DNA of 64,000 nucleotides, taken from positions 42,504,295-42,568,294 of the forward strand of contig NC_133389.1 in assembly GCF_047511655.1 (NCBI RefSeq). The letters are read 5' to 3'. Shown here one piece after another: positions 40,857 to 54,600 of the stretch. This DNA comes from Castor canadensis (lineage: Eukaryota > Chordata > Mammalia > Rodentia > Castoridae). How positions within the stretch are numbered: position 1 is the first letter of the stretch; each line of letters opens with the position of its first letter. The position numbers and the translations under genes are program-made. The notes under the pieces were generated by a model. It was given only the letters and a program-made list of their open reading frames with translations. It had not been told where the DNA came from and did no database searches.

Positions 40857-40955
40857 CGCTGGGGATATAGAGCAAGTAATGGGGCTCCTTGCCCAGCAAG
40901 CACAAGGCACTAAGTTCAAGCCTCAGTAGCATTAAATAGAAAAAGAAAGAAAAGA
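40857..40955 (+). repeat. ID-like SINE inside old L1
   Basis: GCTGGGGATATAGAGCAAGT with AGTTCAAGCCTCAGTAGCAT and an A/G-rich tail. Confidence 0.8.
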
Positions 40956-41374
40956 AAAAGCCAGTCTGGAAAGTCTCACCACATGGTTCCAACTATAAGA
41001 CATTTAGAAATGGCAAAACTATGAAAAGTGAAAAGATGAGTGGTTGCCAAGGGTCAGAGAAGAAGGAAGGACAAACAGGCAGAGCACAGAGGATTTTTAG
41101 GGAAAGAAACTACTCTGCATGATGCTATAATGGTGGATACATGTCACTACACATTTTTCAAAACCCATAGAAATGTACAATGCCAAGAGTGAATGTAATA
41201 CAAGTGATAGACTTTGGGTAATATCCTGTGTCAATGTAGGTTTAATTGTAACCAAGTTACCATTCTGGTGCAGAAGGCTGATAGTGGGGGAGGCTGTGTA
41301 TGTGGGAATGGGTATACATACCTCTGCTTAGTTTTGTTGAGAACCTAAAACTTCTATAAAAAATGAAGTCTATA

Positions 41375-41495
41375 AGCTGAGAATGGAAGTACACACCTGT
41401 AATCCCAGCACTTGGGAGGCTGATGCAGGAGGATATCAAATTCAAGATTAGCCTGGGCTACATAGCAAAACCCTGTCTCAAAAAAAAAAAAAGAA
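41375..41495 (+). repeat. B1-like SINE inside old L1
   Basis: CACACCTGTAATCCCAGCAC, TTGGGAGGCTGATGCAGGAG and CCTGGGCTACATAGC, ending in poly(A). Confidence 0.93.
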
Positions 41496-42014
41496 ACCCA
41501 AAGAAACATGCACAAACATTTACAGCATCTTTATTTGTGATAGCAAAAACCTGGAAACAACCCAGATGTCCTTCAACGAATGAGTGATTAGGCAAACTAT
41601 GGTACTTTCATATAATGGAGCATTACTCACTAACAAAAAGGAACAAACCACGGGTACAGACGATAGCCTGGATGAATCTGCAAAAAATTATGCAGGCGGT
41701 AGGAGGGGGAAATCAAGCCCAAAAGGTTCCACACTGTGTGATTGTATTAATTAAACACTTGTACATGACAATATTACAGAAATAGACAATATTATAGAAA
41801 TGGCTATCAGAGGATAGATAAGAGGTGGCTCTATAAAGGCAGTTCTTTTCCTGCATGGGGTGGAAATGTTCTGTAATGTGACTGTGCTAGGGACACCTGG
41901 GTAAAGGGATATGGGCTCTTTCTGTATTACTTTTACAACTGCCTATGTTTATAATTAAGTCTAAATAAAATCTGAATTAAAAAGTTAAAGGAAGTGACTC
42001 TTGTTACAAAAAAA

Positions 42015-42145
42015 GATAGTTAGGCAGAGTGGCACATGCCTGCAACCTCTGCACTGAGGAAACTGGGGCAAAAGGATTGCGAATCCAAGGCCAGTTGGGG
42101 TTACACAATCAGACACTGTCTCAAAAAAAAAAAAAAAGAAAAAAG
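42015..42145 (+). repeat. B1-like SINE
   Basis: GTGGCACATGCCTGCAACCT, CAAGGCCAGTTGGGG and CACTGTCTCAAAAA. Confidence 0.85.
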
Positions 42146-42440
42146 TAAGACAGTATTTGTTAGCAATGGTAAAAGTTAAGCTTTCAAGCAAAAATTAGAA
42201 TTTTGGAAAATTTGTTCCCGCTACAATGAGCATAAGATTTTTTAAATGAGGTCAGCAGAGATACTGACTCATTGTTTCGATGCTGCATAATGAAAAGTTG
42301 TAAGAGTTGCAAACTCAGGGAATCAGTATTTTCTAAAAATCGGTGTAGACTATTACAAAACCATGCTGAGTATAAAAGTGTGTCCACATGGTCTCAGATT
42401 CCAGTTGTCACTAACCTTTAAGAAATTATCATTTGTCAGA

Positions 42441-42518
42441 CTGTGACCTGGCTCAGGTGGTTAGAGTGCTTACCTAGCAAACACAAGTTCAAGCCCCAGT
42501 ATTGAAAAAAACCAAAAA
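42441..42518 (+). repeat. ID-like SINE
   Basis: TGACCTGGCTCAGGTGGTTA to CAAGTTCAAGCCCCAGTATT, flanked by ATTTGTCA on both sides (target-site duplication). Confidence 0.85.
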
Positions 42519-45410
42519 AGACCATTTGTCAACTTTTAATAAAGTATTAAAGACAAATATCCACATTCACCTGAACAGATTATTCAGCTACGCCTCCCTT
42601 TTGCACCACATACCTATGCAAAGCTAGATTTCTTCATATTGTTCAACTAAAATAATATAACAGACTGGATGCAGGTGCCTAGATGAGAAGTCACATGTCT
42701 TCTACTAAGCTAGACATTAGAGATTTACTACATCATTTTGCTACATTTTCTTTTGTTTTGGCAAATATATTTATTTTCACTAAAAGTTTATGTTAACATG
42801 TAATGGGCTGATTTTTTTAATGATTAATAAATAAATAGTTTAAAATGTTCCCAGTTTCAAGTTTTCTCATAATGCAAATACTGATTGATGCAATGCTCAT
42901 AAGAAAAACTTTTTTGGGTCCTCCATAAGTTTTAAAAGAGTGACGACTTCTAAGACCTCAAACTCTGAGTGCTGCTGCTCAAGGAGTTACAAGTTTTCTT
43001 GTTGACTGTAGGCACGTACTCAAACAAATACTAGACAAAGCTACATACCCAAAGAATCATGTGAGAACGCAAAGAAGTAGCCAGTTTAAGAGAGGGGCAT
43101 ATGTCAAGGAGGGGGAGAGTTGTCCCATTGCCTTCCCTATCTTGGGACAGGATAGCCCTGAAACTGCTGAGATTCCACAGGGAGGGTCATTCCCAAAGGA
43201 TACTTCCTGTGGATTTTGGTGAACCACTGTAAGGCCATTGCACTAAGCCCCAAATAGAAGGATAAGTAATTTGGAAAACTGTCTCAAATTGTTGTTCCCT
43301 TTTATTGACAATATTACACGTCCAGAGGAGCCTGAATCACTTCCTCTTTAAAAAAAGGTATATATAGAGAGAGAGAGATTGAGATTTCACCAATTTGACT
43401 TTCACCAAAATAATGATTTATGGTACATTCAGCTGTTTACAGAGAAGATCCATTTTTAGAAGAATGAGATGGTTGTAGCATAGCTTAGGTGAAATCCACG
43501 ATGAAAATCCTTTTTAATTTTGTTTGCTGGCCATATTGTTGAGTCAATCTTCAAAAAGCATATGACTAAAAAGGGGAAAGAACCATTGATGACTTAACTT
43601 CTAAATTTAACAACTGTCATTTAAATGACTCATAATGAAATGGTCTAATTTTTAAGTGAAGTCCCCATCAGCAGTCTCCTGGCATCCCTCCCAGCTGGCA
43701 AGTGGTGCCTGCTGGCCTCCAGAAGGATGCCCTGGCCTTTCAGGTCTACTTTTTTGCTTTTTTTTCAGATGCTAAAACATCACGCTGAGCACACATAGAC
43801 CTCAAAACAAAGGTCATTCTGATTTAAGATCTAAACTGTATCTGGAAGATATATTATCAGTAAATTGACTAAAGAAATCCCAAGGCTAAGGAAAATGTCA
43901 GTCAATTCCTTGCCCTTGGGAATGGGTTTAAATGACCCAGAGACAAAACAGTTCTGTTGTGATACTATAAAGATTTTCTGTATGTATGTGTGTTTCCATT
44001 TAATATCCCTACTGCATTCTCGATAGTTTCCCTACTCTACTGACTTAGCCTCCTTCTCCTTTCCGTCTCTCCTTTTTGTTTTTAATTATTTTTTTCTTTA
44101 ATTCCTTCCAATGTGTACTTTTCTAATAACTTTGTGAAGTATTCAATCTAGTGCCTTATGGTTAGCTTCAAACATCTTTCTGATGTTGAAGAAATAGGAC
44201 AATAGTAAGTGAGAATATAATTATTTGCTTTCTATTCAGTATCCTTGGCCATCTTTGGACTGACTTTGAAAAAAACATTAATGTCTTAATACCAGGTTGT
44301 CCACTTTAAAAAAAATCCTAAACTCAAAATATAGTAGTTTTGAATGATAGTTTTAGTTTTAAAAATATATACTGTTGCTTGAACTAACTACAGTATTTTT
44401 ATTTTCAGAGGTATTCTAATATGACATATTTATTTTTCATTTGTTTTTCCAGCTCTTTTTATCGATTCTAATTTAAGTGAAATAGAACTGGAAGACTTTT
44501 AAACATCCCTTTTAAGTAATGTTCAGATGAGATAACATTTACTTTGTGCTCTTTTGTCAGAGTATGAATCTGCCTATGGCACTCTGCTCTCTACTGCCGG
44601 GGTGTCTACTGGATGCTGGACTGCATTGCTCAGTCCTACCTTCAAAACAAAAGCTCTCCTGTGAGAAATGCTCCCCAGGAAGGCATTATGGCACCCAGTT
44701 TTATCTCTCTTCTTTCGGGGCAGCCCAATGTAATGGCTATTGACGTGATGAGGACAAAGTTCTGGCCCCTGAGCTGCCCAGCTTCTGAACTTCCTATGGG
44801 CTGAGGCCTAACTGTGCTCTCAAGAGCACTTACCAATAAACTGCCTGCCCTCAAGTATGAACCTCAGAACCTGTTGCTTTAGGAATCTGACCAGACACTG
44901 GATAGTTTCAAGAGCCCATTGCCCTTTAGAGATTTCCTAAAGCAAACTTTAATCCCTCTACCAGAAAATCTTGCCTTAGAATTAATTATTTAATATGAAG
45001 CCTGAATTAGCCAGAGCCTTCTTTAATGGAGAAGCTTCCCTAAGCCCATCTCCAACCCTGCCCTACAGGCCTGAGCTCAGTCACCACTAGGAGACTTTCA
45101 GAAAGAAAACGTTTCCAAATCACCCCTTCCCTTTACCAGGAAGGTGGGAACTTGTAAGCAAAACCAGTTGTGTCTTTCAAGAGAGTGTCAGACCACCCAC
45201 ACCCCCAAACGTAATTTAGATACAATTCTAGAAGCATAATGAACTCCTCCCAAGAAGCCTCCATGGACTCCAAATTTTAGAACCATTCATTTATAGCGAA
45301 GGTAATAGGAACTCATAGTCTCAAATCAGTTGTCCTAATATTGGGAAAAATATAGTATATAAAAATGTCTTAATTCTTGTCTATATATTCTCATTAACCA
45401 GATAACCACC
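42519..45410. other. Region downstream of MEP1B; includes its 3'UTR
   Basis: The MEP1B 3'UTR must begin at 45410 on the minus strand. Its end is not clear, since only variant ATTAAA signals (near 44993 and 44950) or AATAAA much farther out (near 44397-44432) are seen. The rest is AT-rich with few recognisable repeats. Confidence 0.55.
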
Positions 45411-45624
45411 TCAACTTACATTTTCCATACTCGTTTTTACTGTATTTGAACTTGTCTTTTTACGATATTTCCTCCTGACACAATAGACACTGACAAGGGT
45501 GACTATCAGCATCAGACCGAACACTGCGGCAATGGAAGAAGCAGCGATGACAATGGTGTCTCGGACTGAGCCTTTCTTCTCACACCTTTCTCCCATGTAC
45601 CACCAGTCTTTCCCTGCAGGACAC
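45411..45624 (-). CDS. MEP1B: MEP1B last coding exon: EGF end, transmembrane, cytoplasmic tail, stop
   Basis: Encodes residues 572-642 and a TGA stop. The text [20 protein letters not shown] finishes the EGF-like domain (C573, C586). A hydrophobic run of about 25 residues (596-620) is the membrane anchor, followed by the basic stop-transfer VRRKYRKK and a short Ser/Thr-rich tail ending MENVS. Acceptor TGTAG|GTGTCC. Below the stop I cannot pick a poly(A) signal with confidence. Candidate ATTAAA sites on the minus strand lie near 44950 and 44993. Confidence 0.95.
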
Positions 45625-48600
45625 CTACACATGGGAACATGGGTTGGAGTTATTCATTGTCATTTAACTCTTCATATCTTCTCCATCATAGGTCCTGATT
45701 ATCTATGGTGTTTTTGATTGCCAATAAGTCGTTGACATACAGAATGATTTCACCCACTCTGGACTGGAGGTTGATGTCAGACTGGCACCAGGGATTGGGC
45801 AGGGGCAATGGAAAGGAAAAATGAAATTATTACTTCTGTTTTATTGATACTAAAACAGAAGCTCCAAACAGAGAAGAAAGGTAGCATAGGTAACAGAAAA
45901 TTCAATTCTCCATTTGCCAACTTTGCGCCTTGGCTAAGTTCTTCTCAAATTTCAGCATCTTTGTATAGAAAATGTGGACAGCCATACTCAAAAGGATGGA
46001 GCTATTTTGAGGATTTAATAAGATATGTAACTTGTGAGGACTTTTTCAGGCAATTAGAATATAATACATTATTTTTCATAAATAATTCCAATTGTCTTTG
46101 TAGCTATCCAAAGTCCCAACTGGAGTACAAATATATAAATAAATATTCTTTGAGTGGCTTTAAAGATGACAACTGGCCAGTTTCATTGATATGAACTATT
46201 AGATTTAATCCTAGATTAGAACAATAAAATTTCTAACAAAAGAATGGGGCAATCTTTCCTGAGTGACCCCTTACCTGCACTCAGCTTTGTCATTTTGAAC
46301 AGTGCAGATGCCATCATTCTCACATGTGACTTCTGAGCAGAGGTCATTGACACTAGAGGTTGGGACTGGCTGCATTTGTGTAGAACTGAGGTGAGATATG
46401 TCTAAGGACAGTAGGAGGAAAACATGAGAAAAATCAACTTTTTCTGATCAGCAATATTAGACCTCTAAGTTTCAAACAAGGATATCTTCAGGTCTCTGGT
46501 TTTTGAAAATTTAGATAATCTTAACACATGGTCCAGCAACATTCATGGTAGTGAAATAAGAAATAGTCAAAGGGAAGCTGAGTCAGGCTACTGGGGCTAC
46601 AACTAAACCACATGCTTGCCTGGGTGTTGGCACTCTGAGGGGCATAAGCCCTTGACACCACTCTCTACAGACAGGTAAGGAAGACAAAGCTCAAAAGTAT
46701 AATCTCTCAGAGGACATTGCACAGGGTCATGGGTCTTTCATGGTTAAGTAAGACTGCAGAGATTTCCAGCAAGACACCTGGTGGCCTAAAAACTAGAGTC
46801 ATGTTGTTTGCATTGCTTTTTGTTGTCACTGATATAAATAGGGCCCAAAAGAGTTGACGAATATGTGACTTTTTCTCTATCATATAAAATGTTTTCTCTC
46901 TTGACCAAAATTATTTCTGAATAACCTTTTTTCCAAGAAGTATCATCTAGATTTACTCTAATGGATACTAGTCAAAATTTCCTGTTTTAGTTATACCATC
47001 TCTCATCACAACAAAGATTCTGATTTACTTAGATGCAAGTGGTTCTTTAACAGTGGATGAGTTAAACTTTACCACATAAAACATGGAAACCACCAGATTG
47101 GCTACTATGGCTATGACATTTTAAAAGATAATATTACTGCCAAGATGTGTTTGTGTATTCATTTGTACATATGGATGTGTGTGTATCCCAAACAGATGAT
47201 AAAACAGTCCTTTTCCAGTTTAATTTGGTGTGCTCATGTGGTGTTTTTGGAATCCTAAAATATAATCCTAGGGAATACTAGCTACACTGTAATTTATTTC
47301 TAAAGAAATTGCCCAGCCTAAATGTTTCTGCTATTGTTACATGTGGTAATAATTAAATTATTTACCCTGGAACTTTCACTGTTTCAAATTAAATTATTTT
47401 CATATTGTTAATGATTCATATCCCCCTCCCAAAAAAAAACCTTCCTTATGCCCATTTCCTACCACATCCTATAAAAAATATACATAAAAATGAAGCCCAG
47501 AAGAACTCGGTTCATAAACAATGGCCACAACACAAAACTAGCTTATATAAAACTACTTTTATTGACATACCTTCCATTGTCAGTAAGATATAAACATCAT
47601 TTCCTTTCATAAAATCTCTGCTTTTTAGCCTCTCCTGGGTTATAAAGACACTGGTTCCATAGCCGCCGCTTCTGTGAAACTGAGTTCCATTAGGGAAAAA
47701 AGCCACTTGTCCCACTTTGGAAGGCTTGTCCCAAAAATAGTTTCCATTATCTGAAAAAGCAATTTATATTAATGGGCTGTGTTTAGCATCATCGTAGTCC
47801 TTGCTTGGTGGTAGGGACGAACAGACAATGTGAAACACAATTAAGATGGAGCTCAAAATAATTAAATGATGCTATTGACCTGTGATGTATTCCCTGGCAA
47901 ATCACCGAAGCTTGTTCATTTATACTGTCCTGAAGGAAATGAGATTGCCTGGCAGAGACTATAAGAGGAGAGCTTCCCAAAGTTCCCTGGGTGGGGATCT
48001 CATACCTTCCATAGGAAGGTACCTCCATGACCTTTTGAGTTATAGGTAGCCCTTTTAACTAAGTTAAAGAAATAGGTTGTTGAGAGAGTTTTTAATGTTA
48101 GCACAGGCCAATTTATCTCATTAAAAGAATTAAATGACATTTTGAAACATTTTGGAAAAGGGTGAAAAATTCTCAATGTCAAATCCCCACAATTTCCTTT
48201 GTGAAGATTGTTTCTTATCAGTTTAAGTTGCTTTTTTTTCCTAAATAACTTTGGTCCATCTTTTCATTTATAAAATTCAGATTTGGGAATATTCTGCTTG
48301 CCATAATTCTATTTTTTCTTTTATTAAGCTCCCAGAGACAAAGAACTATTATGCTGAACAAGGGTGGCTCATGTATGTAATCCTAGCTACTCGGGAGGCA
48401 GAGATCAGGAGGATCAAGGTTTGAAGCCAGCCCCAGGCAAACAGTTCACAAGGCCCTATCTCAAAAAAACTCATCACAAAAAGGGCTGATGGATTAGGTC
48501 AAGGTGTAGGCCCTGAGTTCAAACCCTAGTACCTCAAAAAAAAAAAAGGTTATTATAATTGAAATGTAATCATTGCTTTCTGAGCATTGCTCTTTTTTCA

Positions 48601-51600
48601 CAATAAAAAGGTAGGGAATGATATCACCATCAGCAAATCTCCCAGAACCCTTCAATTAGACATTGCAATCCATATCCACATGCTTCCCACTAACTCTCCA
48701 GTGCATCTGCCCAAAATCTTCCTTCTGACCAAAAAAAATCCCCTTCCAAGAGCTGAATTGTTTTTGACATTTGCAATGGTGTGACCAAAGCAGAATGAGT
48801 TAAGGGAACTCAACATCTGAGAGACTGTCTAGGCCAGGCCCTTCTGACAGGCTTCCATACTTGATTTCAGATAATCACATAATAAATATATGGAATTATT
48901 TTTACTGCCCTGGTTTTATAGCTGAAGACAGTGGAGCGCCAAGAGGTTATTTGGTCCAGGTCACATAGGTAACAAGAAGCATACCTTGGATTTGAATCCA
49001 AGCATGTCAGACTCTAAAACCAACACACTACTTATTCAACACTGGAAATTCAAGGATGGTCATCAATTCTCAGGAAAATAGTCAATATCTTCTCTATTTG
49101 TCAGCCTCCTTGCTGACATTCCTAACAGTGTCCTGCTTGAAGACTCTCTTCAGCTATTGAAATCTTTACCCTAATTATCTTCGGTTCTAAGATCTGGGTA
49201 TCAGTTCCCTAGGTAACTAATTATGCAATCTCTCATTCTCATTTCCTCCTAGAGCAATGACTGTGTATCAGCAATCAAGAAAACGAGTCACAAACCATCG
49301 ATCATAGAAGGGTCTGTGGTTACACTTCGCTGATTGGACATGCGCTGCCGAATATCAGGGTTTTGATCCAGGAGTGTCATGGTGACTTGTTGCCAAGGAC
49401 ATGGCCACTCTAATTCATCATCATTGGCTCCAGAGATTAAGTGGAAATATATCCCTACGTTAGTCAAGGATTTTAGATCCAAGTAAATCTGAAAAGCATA
49501 ACCTTTAGAAGAATAAAACGGAGGGCTATACAGACTTCCATTGGGGTTTCCAATGAACTGTGTGAAATTCTCTATATGCCAGACATGATGAGGGCACCGT
49601 GTTTCTGAAAGATTGATATCATCAATAGATAGACCACCAGATGAGGCACCAGCGATACTGAGTCCTTCAAACACCACTCTAAATTTGTTGGTCGCTTGCA
49701 ATGCTACATAGTAAAGTTGCCAACTCCCAATGGGTATTTCTGCAAAAAAAATAAAAAGAGCCATCATTTCAAAGAAGACAAAAGGCTATGAATTACGTGC
49801 TAACATGATCAACATTAGAGTTCTGACCTTCATAGACAAATGATTGTTCAAGAGCTATTGATTCCTGTAGGGGTGAGGTGTGGTTTTCTCACTTCTCCAG
49901 TCCGGTATGATTTACTTGAGGGATTTCTGTGGTATCAGATTGTTCTGTAGAATGTCTGAATGATTATATAGTTGTTTCTTAAATAGCTCATCCTTTCCCA
50001 GAGATGGATGAGCAAGAAACAGTGCCCAACTCGTGAGTACCCCATGCCCTCTGTATGAGTTATGTGCCATCCTATGTTAAGTTAAGCAAGCACCTGCACC
50101 CGTGATTCTGTGTATTCAACTGAAGTCTTCTTTAATTTACCTATAGTTTAATTGGAATACTTCCTTCACATGTAAAATTCTCAATCAACTTTTTAGTAAT
50201 ATTAAATAGGGATGTACCAAGCCCAAGAAGGCCTACATCCTTCTATTTACTCCTCAGTCACTAACTAGTGACTCCACATTACAAATATTTGCTGGATATT
50301 TGGTGTCACCTGTTTTCTCCCATCCTGCACTTCCTTCTTTGCTATTTTATACCTCTAGCTAGCAGCATATGCTATGCTTTTTGTATCATTTTCTTATATC
50401 ACCTCTCCAATCAAAGGCAACACACTAAAAATCTTCAGAAGCCCCCAGGTAAACAACAGGTGAGGATTTCATGTCAGACTACCATTAACACAATGACTTA
50501 AAACACATGTCAGCCAGGTGCCAGTGGCTCATGCCTGTAATCCGAGATACTTGGGAAGCTGAGCTTGGGAGGATCGCAGTTCAAGGACAGCCTGGGCAAA
50601 ATAACCAGAGCAAAAAATGAACAGGAGGGATGGCTCAAACAATGAAGCATCTGCTTTGCAAGAACAAAGCCCTGAGTTTAATAAATAAATAAAACATACG
50701 TATCAGTATTTAATGAGAAACACAATTGCTTGAAATAAGTTAGAAATAAGTTACAGAAAATGCTATTATCTGTGAATAGATTCTAGATTGAACAAAAACC
50801 TTTCAGAGAGCTTTTACTTCATTATCTACTTGATTATTGTCATAAACTGATAATGTTTTGCCCAAGCTAGTTCACAATATGTTTTTATTATTTGCCAAGT
50901 TCTGGATTCATAAATAACTTTTTTTGTTTGCTCATTTGTTTTTTTGTGAGACTGGGGTTTGAACTCAGGGTTTCATGCTTGCAAAGTAGAACCTCATCTC
51001 CAGTCCCTAAACAAGTTTGTCAAGTGCTTTTTATGTTAGTGTCTATCAATGATATACCCACAGATTGGTAAAGGGTAGGATCGCCCAAGCTTGGACCATC
51101 ATATGTATACACTTTTATTAATACATATATTAATGCATAATATTTGTATTAACATATGATACTTATATAGAAGATTTTCATATCCATAATATACCTATAA
51201 CATACATTATATAATTTCATATATAATGTATATGGCAATGTGTGCATATTCTTAGTGAGATAAAGAGCTTCACTGTTGGGCTACGGATGTGCCTGGAGTG
51301 GTAGAACACAGACCCTGAGTTCAAACCCCAGTACCACTCCCCCAAAAGAAAGAATCCCACTTTTCATAAGTGTTCACAAAGAAAAATAGCATCTGTATTT
51401 CAGATTGCTCCTCATTGCTAAACAAAAGGGAAAAAAAAATGACATGCCATAGGGCCTAATGTGGGTCCATTTTATAGTAGTTTTTGTCAGTTCACCAAAC
51501 CAACAGGTCAATACTCAAAGCAGACAGGAATCTGTTTGCCAGCCCACATCCCTTCCTTCCCCAGGGAATTCCCTTAGCCATCTTTGACAAGTGGATAACT

Positions 51601-54600
51601 TGGTCTGCCTCTCTGGCACATGATTAATAAGAAGTGTGAGTATCCACCTCCCACTCAGGAACTGCTCCATCAGAAGCATTTAGTCCAAGTCATAACAGAG
51701 TCCATCACTGGGATTTATTTTTTAAGCTGAACATTAGAGAAGAGTCCCTTTTCCAGTTGGATGGCACATTTAGTAAAAGGTAAGCTGGAAAATGAAATAG
51801 TCAAGTACCAAACTTGATGAGGCCATTCTGACATAAAAGAAGAGGTCCCCAACAATGCTCAGAGGCAGGCCCAGTCCTCTCTGATGCCACCTCTTCCCTG
51901 TCCATTCCTTAGTTTATTAACATTGACCTGGTAACTCTTCCTATTTTTCCCATGCTAGTTCACACTGTGTTTTTATTACTTGTCAACAACTGAACTCCAC
52001 AATTTCAGAGACTGAAGTATGTTCCTTAAGCAAGTGTCACACAATACAGCACACAAAGAACCTTCATGTTAGCTTCCTTATCAAACAAGAAGGATCAAGT
52101 TTATTTGAGAAATAGCCAGTCATTAAGTAAAGAGATTGACTTACTCTGAACCCAAACGATAAGAAAGTTAATATTATACCTTTAATTTCCGTCACAATGT
52201 TTAAAGAGCCATTCTGATCATCTGCAGAGTAATCCCTGACATAGATGTTCAGTTGTTCATTTTCATTTCTACTATTATACAAATAAAATTCCAAGCACTG
52301 AAATCCTCTTTTAGGGTACAGTAGTCTACTTTCCAGCCTTGCTATTGTTTCCGTATCTACAGAGCTACTGTCAAAATGCATGAAGAAACCAGAACCTGTT
52401 AAAGAAGACAAAAGCAGAATTGAGAGAAAACATATACTGGGTTGAAGAATGTATGCTTGTTAACAGTGGTGGGAGATTCTTACAACTAGTTCTAACTAAC
52501 ATCAATATATAAGTCACAAGGTAAAACTTCAGGAATCTAAGCTACATATCTAGCCCTTGGAATAGTCAACTGATAGTTGTAACAGAATACAAATCAACCC
52601 TATGTGTAAAATGTTTATTTATGATAGTAGAAGTTTGCTTGTAGGTATTGATTTCTACTTACATTCATTTGCTATGAGCTATAAGATACAGTAAGTATAA
52701 GGATCAAATGCTAGTGTTTTAAAAATCCAGTGTGAAGCTTCAGGTCATGTGTAAACAGCAAGGAACATCTCTCAAGTATCCCCATCTCAGGTCCAGCTCC
52801 AAGTGGAAATTGCTACTATCGGTAAGATACCACAGAGAACAGGGGAAAGGGAAATGGAAGTTAAGTCCCAAGGAGGGTTTGAGACATGGATAGGTAGAGA
52901 GCTGTGTGGTCCAGGTGCAGTTGGTCAGCACTTCTAGAGAAGTGAATTCACTGGGTAAGGGCAGGAGAGAGAGCTGGCCAGGAAACCAGGGCATTGCTCA
53001 CCTGCCCACTTTTCTCTAATGCTTTCAAAGTCTTTGACTTTAAACTGACAAAAAAGGAAGGAAGGGGGGAAGAAAGAGAAGGAAGAAGGAGAAAAGAAAA
53101 CTTTTAGAAGATATAAGTACAGCAACCACTGGGTGAGGTACACATTTTAATGTTTAAAAATGATATTCTTTCTGGATGCTGGGGGCTCACACTTATAATC
53201 TTTGCTGCTTGGGAGCTGAGATCAGTAGGATCACAGTTTGAGGCCAGCCTGGGCAAAAACTTAGTGAGACTCCATCTCAACAGCAACAACAAAAAGCTAG
53301 GTGTGGTAGTACACATGTGTCATTTCAGCGATGGTAGGAAGTGTAAAATAGGAGGATGGTGGTATAGACCTGCCTGTGCAAAAAGTAAGACCTTATATCC
53401 AAAATAGCCAGAGCAAAAAAGGATAGTGGCTTGCCTCAAGCAGCAGAGTGCCAGTCTACAAAGCACAAAGCCCTGAATCCAAACCCCAATACTGCCAAAA
53501 CAAACGATATTCATAATGAAAAGCTTGGAAATCAGAACTCAATTCAAAAATTTCAAAGGCCTCTCCCAGTTTTCTGTTTCCATTATTTGAAATATTCGAC
53601 TTTCAAATTCATCTGTAATGAAAGGTGAGCTAATAATTCTGGTTGGACTATATATTCATTTTCTTTACCTTATTTTTTAGTATTTGTTTAGTTATCACCA
53701 CATGCAAATGCTGTCATCTGAATATGCCCCTGAAAGTTCATGCATTAGAAATAATTTTCCAATTTATATGTTAGCATTTGGAAGTTGAGCTGTAAGATCA
53801 CAGGAAGTCATGATCATAAGGCCTTCGTACTGGCATCAGTGGCTTTGAGAGGAAGAGAGGCCACAGCTTGCACATTTGCTCTGTCTCACCATGTGATGCC
53901 CTTGGCCATATTGCAACATGACGGGAATGCCCTCACCAGATGCCAAACAGATGTTAGACCGTGCTCTTGACCTTTCTTACAAAATTAATTTATTTTCTTT
54001 ATGCATTACCCAATCTCAGGTACTCAGTTATAGCAACAGAAGACAAAACAAGTAGGACACTGTGTTGGGCATTTAAATATGGTACTAATAGCAGACAGTT
54101 TATGCAAAAGACAACATCACACATCCTTTCTCGTACAACAGATGTTAACTTTCAAAAACAGGTGGAAAGTGCACTGGCCCGGGTTCAAGTGATCATTCTC
54201 TGGTCTCCTGGTGTGCTTTCTCCTTCCTCTTTTATTTTCATCCTTCCTACCTACCTTCCTATGGTCTATGGGGTCTGCTATCTCCTATCAATATGGATTT
54301 TAAAAAGACAAGCACCTTTCACTTCAGAAACTTTAACCCTTATGCCAATCATCTGAACTATCAAGCAATGGCTCCAAGTACTAAATTGTGTTTTCAAATA
54401 TTTGCTGAGCAAATAAATAAAAATGTGGTACTTGTAGACAAATAAACACTTAATTCAACTCAAAATTGAAATGGAAAGAATACTCATTGGAATAAAATTA
54501 AATACATTGTGCTTTCCATCTTCATTTTAAGTATTTTATAACAGGAACATGTAATCATAGCCAGCAGCAATCTTGAAACGGAGTAATTCACAGCCCAGTG

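Larger units (their letters stand above)
39500..41985 (+). mobile_element. Old, fragmented L1 (ORF2 remnants and 3' end)
   Basis: The 39520-39770 part resembles the ORF2 C-terminal region (GAACCTCGTGCATTGCTGGC). The 39790-39950 part resembles the start of the RT (AGTCCCAAATTGTTCCACTG). From 39960 there is further ORF2-like DNA, and 41500-41660 has the GGAAACAACCCAGATGTCC text of ORF2 ends. It is heavily diverged, has no long frame, and carries SINEs at about 40857 and 41375. Confidence 0.7.

Noticed and set aside
45808..46194. 128-codon plus-strand frame in the MEP1B intron
   Set aside because: Antisense intronic, with no recognisable domain and no supporting signals.
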